From positions 1-15,397 of the forward strand of contig JBELBZ010000044.1 of assembly GCA_042095055.1 (NCBI GenBank): a stretch of 15,397 bases of DNA. Direction: 5' to 3'. A program made the translations under genes and the position numbers. The notes beneath the pieces are model-generated. The model was not told the DNA's origin. It did no database searches and was given only the letters and a program-made list of their open reading frames with translations. Below are positions 1 to 6,448 of the stretch, one piece after another (positions within the stretch are counted from its first letter, which is position 1; every line of letters begins with the position of its first letter). The stretch is from UBA8752 sp042095055. Its GTDB lineage: Bacteria > Bacteroidota > Bacteroidia > Flavobacteriales_D > Sanyastnellaceae.

Positions 1-2493
1 AGGGTTGAAACCCAAGGCACTGTGCACCGTGTTTCCCTGGCCATGCCATCGGGCGCTTCAGTTCAAAGTATTTTTTCGGATGGAGCCAACCCTTTGTTGG
101 TCACCGCCGAAATGGGGCTTTACCAATCTGATGGAGAGGCTTTGCTGTCCTCTAACGCAGACGCTGTTCTGACCGACAGTTGGTTCACCATTGGGTTGCC
201 TGCAGGGCTCAATGGAGTGCAAAGCACCGGAGGATCGGGTTGGGATGCTGCAGTGGAATCTTTTGAAAACGGTTTAGGGTTCTCCAGTACAGATCCTTTT
301 GGAGGAGCGTTTTACGTGTTGCCATTGTCTCCGCAGGGGGTGGAAAATGAGGGGGAGGTGTTGCTGGGACAATTCGTTTCTACGGGTCCCATCGATGTCG
401 CGTTCAACGTGCAATGGAAGCCTGATCCCAGTCAGCCTTCTGAATACACCACAGGTTTGACTGCCACCTTGTTGCCTTCTGGTTATGGTTGCACGGATGA
501 GGCTGCCCTCAACCATGACCCTGAGGCTTTGTGGGACGATGGCAGCTGCATTTGGTCATCGGCTTCGTTCGCGGGGCTGACCTATGAACTGCACCAGCCC
601 GAGACCGATGCGTTGCCGCCGACTTACAGGATTTACGCCAATTTCGACAACCCCAACGAAGGCTTGGTCAGTTGGTTTGGTACTGCAGAGAACCCGCTTT
701 CTTTGGAGACGACCACGGATTTTTACCAAGTACCAGAAGGGAGTGCCGGCTATCCGGTATCAGGCGGGGAACCTTTACAGCGTGACAGTTGGGTAACCGT
801 CGGAACCGACGCCAATGGCATTTTAGTGGGGCTCAGTGAGTCTGATTTTGAGGCAGGTGGTTCGCTCCAAAGCGATTCGGAATTTGGCGGTGCCATCGCC
901 GTTTTTCCAGGTTCGGAGTCGGGCATCGCAGGCATCTCAGGAAAGGTGCTGATGGCCCAAGTGACCACAGCAGGCACGGTGCAGTTGACCACCAATTTGA
1001 GTGTTCTCGTCGAAGGACAAGGCGCGCAGGAAATCACAGGTGTAGAGTTGACGATTTCAGGACAAACGCCAGGGTGCATGGATGCTGAAGCATGCAACTA
1101 CGACCCGACGGCAACCACCGAGGACGGGAGCTGTTTGACGGAAGACGCCTTGGGCGTTTGCGGAGGAGGCTGTTCCTCGGATGAGGATGTAGATGGGGTT
1201 TGTGACGATGCTGAGATTTTAGGGTGCACCGATTCTGCGGCAGACAACTTTGATGCGACCGCAACGGAAGATGACGGTTCGTGTACCACAGAAGAGCCCA
1301 ATGAACCGGATACGACGTCCAGCGGATTTTTAGGGTTGGTCCAGCAAGAGGTAGGGTCAGGACCTGGAGGGTCAGTAATTCATAGGGTCTATGCCCAATT
1401 TGATACTTCTGGTTACGAGGTGATTTCCATTTTTGGCACCGAGAATCATCCTTGGACTGTAGCATCGACCACAGGATTCTATCAGTCTCCAGATGGGGGC
1501 CCCTTGGCTTCCAATTTGCCCGCGGTAAGCACCGCGACATCGCCCTTTGATTCGTGGTTTACCATCGGCGGAGACCAAAGCGAAAGTGTCAGTCTGTTGT
1601 CCGTAGGCCTTGACTTTACCACGTTTGAAGCCGGGGGCAACTTCGAAGAGTCCGATCAAGAAGGAGGGGCCATCTTCATTATTCCAGGCTCTGAGGATGT
1701 GGCGGTTTCGGGGTCGGATGGAAAGGTTTTGATTGCTCAGTTTACGAGTACGGGAAGCATTGATTTGTTGGTCAACCTCAAGTTCACCAACCCCAGTGGA
1801 GGCAACCCTGAAGTGATGGGCCTTGCCCTTACCATCCCACCGAGTGTTGATGGTTGCAATGACCCTGTGGCGTGCAATTTTAACCCTGCAGCAACAGCCA
1901 GTGATGAATCCTGTACCTATGCGGTAAGCGGGTATGATTGTTCCGGAGCTTGTCTGGGCGATGCCGACAATGATGGCGTATGTGATGCCAACGAATACAG
2001 CGGTTGCTCAAATGTCAATGCCTGTAATTATGACCCCCTCGTTGATGCCATGAATGGATTGGCGGAGGCCTGCCTGTATCCCGAAGACCTCTATGGTGCG
2101 GCCTACTTCGATTGTCTCGGTGCCTGCATCAATGACACAGATGGAGACGGCGTTTGTGACGAGGACGAACAAGACGGGTGCACCTATTCTTCAGCTTGCA
2201 ACTTCGACCCTTTGGCCTCTGAAGAGGATGGCAGCTGTGTTTTTGCAGAACCATGGAAGGATTGTGCGGGCGAGTGCTGGTTTGACTTCAATGGCGACGG
2301 CATTTGCGACCAGCCCGGCTCTGGTGGTTGCACCTACCCCGAAGCATACAACTATGACCTTGCGGCCGCCTATGACGACGGCACTTGCGAATTCCCTACT
2401 GGAGACTGCCGTTTCGACTCCAATGGCGATGGCGGCGTCAACATCTCTGATCTACTCGACATGCTGGTAGCCCTCGGCACCTTCTGTCCATGA
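1..2493 (+). CDS. Large secreted Cys-rich repeat protein with dockerin-like C-terminal tag (5' truncated)
   Basis: The frame is open from base 1, so the start codon and signal peptide lie upstream; 830 residues are visible. A ~150-residue domain occurs three times (about 22-468, 559-1062, 1321-1845). Each copy has an HRV/YRI-type start, a FYQ-P-G or LYQSDG segment, a DSW(F/V)T(I/V)G motif, a GGA...P segment and a GKVL-AQ-like strand. Seven copies of a three-cysteine repeat (GCTD...ACNYDP...DDGSC type) separate and follow these domains. Between the later copies lie Asp-rich calcium-type motifs such as DTDGDGVCDEDE. The last 28 residues form a dockerin-like tag (NGDG then DLLDML). I infer an exported, disulfide-rich, calcium-stabilised surface or extracellular protein; the molecular function is unknown. 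The next gene is a structural relative. The GTG at 22 is not the real start, because the domain copy already begins there. Confidence 0.85.
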   Translation, partial: RVETQGTVHRVSLAMPSGASVQSIFSDGANPLLVTAEMGLYQSDGEALLSSNADAVLTDSWFTIGLPAGLNGVQSTGGSGWDAAVESFENGLGFSSTDPFGGAFYVLPLSPQGVENEGEVLLGQFVSTGPIDVAFNVQWKPDPSQPSEYTTGLTATLLPSGYGCTDEAALNHDPEALWDDGSCIWSSASFAGLTYELHQPETDALPPTYRIYANFDNPNEGLVSWFGTAENPLSLETTTDFYQVPEGSAGYPVSGGEPLQRDSWVTVGTDANGILVGLSESDFEAGGSLQSDSEFGGAIAVFPGSESGIAGISGKVLMAQVTTAGTVQLTTNLSVLVEGQGAQEITGVELTISGQTPGCMDAEACNYDPTATTEDGSCLTEDALGVCGGGCSSDEDVDGVCDDAEILGCTDSAADNFDATATEDDGSCTTEEPNEPDTTSSGFLGLVQQEVGSGPGGSVIHRVYAQFDTSGYEVISIFGTENHPWTVASTTGFYQSPDGGPLASNLPAVSTATSPFDSWFTIGGDQSESVSLLSVGLDFTTFEAGGNFEESDQEGGAIFIIPGSEDVAVSGSDGKVLIAQFTSTGSIDLLVNLKFTNPSGGNPEVMGLALTIPPSVDGCNDPVACNFNPAATASDESCTYAVSGYDCSGACLGDADNDGVCDANEYSGCSNVNACNYDPLVDAMNGLAEACLYPEDLYGAAYFDCLGACINDTDGDGVCDEDEQDGCTYSSACNFDPLASEEDGSCVFAEPWKDCAGECWFDFNGDGICDQPGSGGCTYPEAYNYDLAAAYDDGTCEFPTGDCRFDSNGDGGVNISDLLDMLVALGTFCP
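22..1845 (+). repeat. Triplicated ~150-residue beta-rich domain within the first CDS
   Basis: Three diverged copies can be aligned by eye on shared landmarks. The DSW(F/V)T(I/V)G motif begins at 175, 784 and 1549. The FYQ/LYQ motif begins near 118, 718 and 1474. The GG-A-(I/F)..PGS-like segment falls near 292, 880 and 1660. The G(K/E)VL..Q strand follows each. Alternating hydrophobic and small residues suggest beta-sandwich folds. I do not recognise a named family. Confidence 0.7.
487..2388 (+). repeat. Seven three-cysteine repeats (GC-x-D / ACNYD / DGSC type) in the first CDS
   Basis: Copies lie at 487-549, 1072-1134, 1222-1284, 1852-1914, 2002-2073, 2176-2238 and 2326-2388. Most are exactly 63 nt (21 residues). 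The first Gly-Cys, the Asn-(Tyr/Phe)-(Asp/Asn) centre and the final Cys are almost invariant. The middle Ala-Cys is lost in the first, third and seventh copies. Such repeats are frequent in large secreted proteins of marine Bacteroidota; their role is not established as far as I know. Confidence 0.85.
2407..2490 (+). other. C-terminal dockerin-like tag of the first CDS
   Basis: The final 28 residues run from Cys to Cys-Pro with the core DSNGDGGVNISDLLDML. The D-x-N-x-D-G-x-x-x-x-x-D spacing is that of a single calcium-binding dockerin/EF-hand loop followed by a short helix. The tag matches the end of the next gene in length and layout, which suggests a sorting or anchoring signal rather than a structural coincidence. 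Confidence 0.7.
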
Positions 2494-2543
2494 CGATTTC
2501 GAAAAAACCTCAACTACATACCCTTAACCTCAATCGTTCAACC

Positions 2544-5500
2544 ATGCGATTTCCGATTCACCTCTTTGTTTTGCTCGCCGCAGCTTGCTGGACCTTGCCG
2601 TCCCAAGCCCAGACCCTGGCAGACATCCTTGCCGATGACTGCGATGCTTTTGTCGGCGGAACCTACACCAATCACAACGCCTTCGGCGCTGACCCCAACG
2701 TTCCACCTACAATCGAGGCCACGGCTGCAGACAGCAGCTGGAGTTTGACTGGAGCCCTGCTGGGGCCCGATGACTACTCCGACTTTGTGTCCTCAACCGG
2801 AGAGTGGACTTCCACAGCTCAATTTACCAGCATCCTCACAGATGGGGCTGAAAGCCTCAACTTGATTGTGGTGAGCACCATCACGGTGCAATTGGACATC
2901 GATTCCAACATCGTGGGTCTCATCAGCGGTCCTTCCATCTCAATTTCCGATGGCTCAGTGTCCATTCAGTCCACGAGCACCGCGACCAATTTCGACATAG
3001 GCAATGCGGTCATTTCAGGATCCTTGGTGGGCCAGGATTTCTGTGGCTGCACCGATGCTGGTGCTTGCAACTACGACGCATCGGCCCTCGGAGACGATGA
3101 CAGTTGTGTGATGCCGGACGTATGCGCACAATGCGATGGCAGCGGCGTGGACGTAGATGCCGATGGCAACTGCGATGATGCTGACGCCTGTGTGGATACC
3201 TTGGCTTGCAATTTTATGCAGGCCGCAGACTCCTGCGCATTTGCGGATCAGTATTTGGACTGTGACAGCCTCTGCCTGAACGACACAGATGGCGACGGCA
3301 TTTGCGATGAACTCGAAGTTCTCGGTTGCTTAGATCCCCTGGCTTGCAATTACGATACCCTCGCCACTGACTCTGCCGCCTGCTACATCTTGGATGTCAC
3401 CGGCGTTTGTGGAGGGGACTGTGCCTCCGATAGCGATGAGGATGGGGTTTGTGACGATGCAGACAATTGCACCGACCTGTCGGCATGCAACTACGACAAT
3501 GGCGCCAATGCAGTCTGTCTATATGCAGACGAATGCGGGGTGTGCGGTGGCGATGGCATTCCAGAGGGGGACTGCGATTGCAATGGCAACGTGCTCGATG
3601 AGTGCGGCACGTGCGGCGGCGATGGCATTCCCGCTGGAAACTGTGATTGTAACGGCAACGTGGACGGGGATGGAGATGGCGTTTGCGGCGTTGCAGATTT
3701 GTGCACGGACACCGATGCCTGCAACTACATGAACCCCTTTGCTATGGAGTGTCTCTACACCGATGATTGCGGCATTTGCGGGGGCGATGGTCCCGACTTG
3801 ACCTTCCAATTGGAGACGGTCTGGTCATATGATGAAGAAACCGATGGCGACGTATCAAGCGACGCCACGTCTCCCTTGGAGATCCCCTGGATGGGGGCCG
3901 GTGCCTATCGGATGAGCGGCGATGCCATCAACTTCCGGCAGATGAATTCGGACCCCGAGTACTTTACCATTGACATTCCTGCAGGGTACGAGATGACGGG
4001 CATCAAGCTCCTCGAATACGACCAGAGCAGCTACGCTGTGGCCAACGATACTTTGGTACTCCCTTTTGGAAACGGTGGTTTCATGGGCGTGGGGCCTGGC
4101 GACACCTTGCCGCCCATGTTGTCTGAAGCTGACGCCTATGCTGCGGCTATGGCGCTCGACGGCGGTGCGTTGGTCGGTGTGAACCCAGGATCCGCTCCTG
4201 GAGATGATGTACTGGATGATCTTGCGCAGGCCTTTAATTTTTACGGTTTGATCATGCCCGGTTTCGGCGGAACCCTCGGCGAAGGGGCTTGGACTTTTAT
4301 GTTCAAGGAAGGCAATACCGATACCTTGACCGTTGACGCTTATGCTTCTTGGACTTTGAGTTTGGAAGTGGCTGAAATAGGAGATGAAGGCGCCAACCTG
4401 GCGCTGTATTCATGCGCGGACACCTGCAACACGGATGTCAACGGTGATGACATCTGCGATGAAATTCAAGTGGTGGGCTGTCCCGATCCCAATGCGGTGA
4501 ATTATGCGCCCGATGCAGTTTTCTCCGGGCCGTGCACGTACCCACCGAACTACTGTTCGCCCGTCTTTGACCCTGCCCTGATGGACACGACGTTTGTGGC
4601 TTGCGTGGACGACCTTCCCATGGAGATTCCCGCCGCCACCGCTTACAATCCGTGCGACTCATCGGTATCTGTGGTTTATTCGGAAATCGTAAGCCTCGAT
4701 ACGCTCACGGCTTGCGCCCAATACATCACCTTCCAGCACATCGGCCTCAATCTGAGCCAAGGCCTCTTGACCGTGGCGATGGAGACCTATGCTGTAAAGG
4801 ATGAGACTGGCCCTGTGATTACCGTGATGCCAGCCATGACGGTGTTCAGTTGTCCCGACACGGCGGACTTTGGGGTTGCGCAAGCCATCGACGCTTGCCA
4901 TGATTTGGCAGACATCACCTATTCTATAGACAGCACATGGGTGGACAGTACGCTCGCATTGTGCGCAGGCAACTACATGTTGCTGCGCACCGTCCTCGCT
5001 TCGGACGTGTGTGGAAACGCAACGAGCAGCAGCTATGAAATCAGTGTGCGGGACACCACTCCGCCCACCATTGCCGGTATGCCTGCTGACGTGGAGCTGG
5101 CTTGCGATGCAGCGGCTCCGGTAGACATGCCCATCCACCAGGATGAATGCAGCGGTTCTGCGCTGGTGATGACCACCGGAACAGAGGCGGGAGATTGTCC
5201 TTCCGAATACACCTTACTCAGGACTTTCACTGCAACAGACGGATGCGGCAATGCGGTGTCTGCCGTTCAGGAGGTGCAGTTTGTGGATACGCTTGCCCCC
5301 GTCATTACGGCTGGGCCAGCAGACTTGCTGTTGTCGTGCAATCAGGCCGTTCCAGACAGCGCCATCAGCGCTACGGACGCCTGTGCTACTCCGCTCATTT
5401 CCTACATGGATTCCATCATGCCTGGAGACTGCCCGCAGGAGTACACCATATTGAGGCATCACACGGCGGCAGATGCCTGTGGCAATGCGGATACGACCGT

Positions 5501-6326
5501 CCAAACCATTCAGTTTGTGGATACGGTGGCCCCGCATTTCGTCACGCTCGAGCCCTTTGTGGAGTCCGATTGCGCTTTGTTCCTCACGCCGCTCGCCGAA
5601 GCTGCAGACAGCTGTGGTGACGTGGATTTGACCTTCGCTTCCTTCTCTGCCTATGGAGCTGAGGAGCCAGGACAGCTCATTCGCCTCTACACGGCTATGG
5701 ATGCCTGTGGAAATGCAGTGGAGGGCTTGCAGCTCGTGTCGTTCAGCAATGCTGGCGAGTGTTCCGGTTGCACGAATGAAACCGCCTTGAACTACGACGC
5801 TTCTGCGGTGCTCAACGATGGGTCTTGCGATTTCGGTGGCATCTATGACCAATCGGGTGATTGCATCTCCGACACTGACGAAGACGACGTGTGTGACCAG
5901 CTTGAAATCACAGGTTGCCAGGACACCTTGGCATGCAACTTCCTCGCTGCGGCTACCGATGCTGGACTGTGCGTTTATCCTTCTGACATCGCCCGCAACT
6001 GTGACGGGTCATGTGTCAGTGACACCGATGGAGACGGCATATGCGATGAAAACGAGTTGGCGGGCTGCATGGATACGGACGCCTGCAACTTCAGCTTGTT
6101 GGCCACCGATAGTGATCCTGGTTTGTGCAACTATGACTGCAGGGGATGCACATATGGAGATGCAGAGAATTACGATGCAACGGCGACCAGCGATGATGGC
6201 TCGTGTACGTTTGATTTGTCTGAGACCGTGGCATCAACCTGTGATGGGGACGCCAATGGAGATGGACAAATCGGCATCATGGACCTCCTGGATGTCTTGG
6301 ATGGCTTTGGGTCATACTGCGAGTGA
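2544..6326 (+). CDS. Giant secreted Cys-rich multidomain protein with HYR/Ig-like domains and dockerin-like C-terminal tag
   Basis: The protein has 1260 residues from the chosen ATG, which gives a clean signal peptide (MRFPIHLFVLLAAACW..., cleavage likely after SQAQ, residue 23). An upstream in-frame ATG at 2490 overlaps the previous stop but would add 18 polar residues before the signal. Order of parts: an unrecognised N-terminal domain (about residues 24-165); five Cys repeats with Asp-rich calcium-type motifs and two CGGDG units (168-403); an unrecognised globular domain (about 415-630); a sixth Cys repeat; four HYR/Ig-like domains marked by D-T-x-(A/P)-P starts and DACGNA-type motifs (4800-5745); four more Cys repeats; and a 28-residue dockerin-like tag ending at the stop. 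It is probably an adhesive or structural surface protein, by inference from domain types only. It lies 50 bases after its relative and is followed by a strong terminator. Confidence 0.85.
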   Translation: MRFPIHLFVLLAAACWTLPSQAQTLADILADDCDAFVGGTYTNHNAFGADPNVPPTIEATAADSSWSLTGALLGPDDYSDFVSSTGEWTSTAQFTSILTDGAESLNLIVVSTITVQLDIDSNIVGLISGPSISISDGSVSIQSTSTATNFDIGNAVISGSLVGQDFCGCTDAGACNYDASALGDDDSCVMPDVCAQCDGSGVDVDADGNCDDADACVDTLACNFMQAADSCAFADQYLDCDSLCLNDTDGDGICDELEVLGCLDPLACNYDTLATDSAACYILDVTGVCGGDCASDSDEDGVCDDADNCTDLSACNYDNGANAVCLYADECGVCGGDGIPEGDCDCNGNVLDECGTCGGDGIPAGNCDCNGNVDGDGDGVCGVADLCTDTDACNYMNPFAMECLYTDDCGICGGDGPDLTFQLETVWSYDEETDGDVSSDATSPLEIPWMGAGAYRMSGDAINFRQMNSDPEYFTIDIPAGYEMTGIKLLEYDQSSYAVANDTLVLPFGNGGFMGVGPGDTLPPMLSEADAYAAAMALDGGALVGVNPGSAPGDDVLDDLAQAFNFYGLIMPGFGGTLGEGAWTFMFKEGNTDTLTVDAYASWTLSLEVAEIGDEGANLALYSCADTCNTDVNGDDICDEIQVVGCPDPNAVNYAPDAVFSGPCTYPPNYCSPVFDPALMDTTFVACVDDLPMEIPAATAYNPCDSSVSVVYSEIVSLDTLTACAQYITFQHIGLNLSQGLLTVAMETYAVKDETGPVITVMPAMTVFSCPDTADFGVAQAIDACHDLADITYSIDSTWVDSTLALCAGNYMLLRTVLASDVCGNATSSSYEISVRDTTPPTIAGMPADVELACDAAAPVDMPIHQDECSGSALVMTTGTEAGDCPSEYTLLRTFTATDGCGNAVSAVQEVQFVDTLAPVITAGPADLLLSCNQAVPDSAISATDACATPLISYMDSIMPGDCPQEYTILRHHTAADACGNADTTVQTIQFVDTVAPHFVTLEPFVESDCALFLTPLAEAADSCGDVDLTFASFSAYGAEEPGQLIRLYTAMDACGNAVEGLQLVSFSNAGECSGCTNETALNYDASAVLNDGSCDFGGIYDQSGDCISDTDEDDVCDQLEITGCQDTLACNFLAAATDAGLCVYPSDIARNCDGSCVSDTDGDGICDENELAGCMDTDACNFSLLATDSDPGLCNYDCRGCTYGDAENYDATATSDDGSCTFDLSETVASTCDGDANGDGQIGIMDLLDVLDGFGSYCE
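3528..3665 (+). repeat. Tandem 69-nt repeat encoding CGGDG / CDCNGNV units
   Basis: Two adjacent 23-codon units begin at 3528 and 3597, each reading Asp-Glu-Cys-Gly-(Val/Thr)-CGGDGIP-x-G-x-CDCNGNV. Nucleotide identity is high but not perfect, with mostly third-position differences. This points to an older duplication kept by selection on the protein. Confidence 0.8.
4800..5745 (+). repeat. Four tandem HYR/Ig-like domains in the second CDS
   Basis: Domain starts are marked by DETGPVITVMP (4800), DTTPPTIAGMP (5052), DTLAPVITAGP (5286) and DTVAPHFVTLEP (5520). Each has a conserved Cys about 15-20 residues on and a (V/G/A)CGNA motif near its end. The last two full steps are exactly 234 nt. Such domains are typical of bacterial surface and adhesion proteins. 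Confidence 0.75.
6240..6323 (+). other. C-terminal dockerin-like tag of the second CDS
   Basis: The final 28 residues start at Cys and end Cys-Glu, with the core DANGDGQIGIMDLLDVL followed by a FG dipeptide. Length, cysteine positions and loop spacing match the tag at 2407-2490. Confidence 0.7.
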
Positions 6327-6353
6327 TCGCGCAGCACCTTTTTTAGGATGCAG

Positions 6354-6382
6354 AAAGGGCGGCCCATTGGGCCGCCCTTTTT
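6354..6382 (+). terminator. Rho-independent terminator between convergent genes
   Basis: A perfect 12-bp stem pairs AAAGGGCGGCCC (6354-6365) with GGGCCGCCCTTT (6369-6380) around a very short ATT loop. It is followed by T residues to 6382 on the plus strand. It lies 28 bases after the stop of the giant secreted protein. The opposite strand has a poorer T tract, so any use by the convergent hydrolase gene would be weaker. Confidence 0.85.
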
Positions 6383-6448
6383 GGTGGAATGGACGGAAGA
6401 GGTGTGCGACAGACTTTGATAAAGCCGCACCAAAGACGCGGAGGAGCT

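Larger units (their letters stand above)
3045..6206 (+). repeat. Ten three-cysteine repeats in the second CDS
   Basis: Copies lie at 3045-3107, 3186-3236, 3324-3383, 3465-3518, 3699-3752, 4476-4535, 5766-5828, 5913-5972, 6063-6128 and 6144-6206. They are the same family as in the upstream gene (for example GCTDAGACNYDASALGDDDS then Cys at the first copy). Spacing between the second and third cysteines varies, and the sixth, seventh and tenth copies lack the middle Cys. Confidence 0.85.

Noticed and set aside
3045..3752. CRISPR-like periodic repeats in the Cys-repeat region
   Set aside because: The periodicity is in codons of an open frame, units differ at the nucleotide level and there are no constant repeats with unique spacers.
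5214..5852. 212-codon open frame on the minus strand within the giant protein gene
   Set aside because: It exists because the HYR repeats repeat their antisense frame too; it shows repetitive, unstructured composition only.
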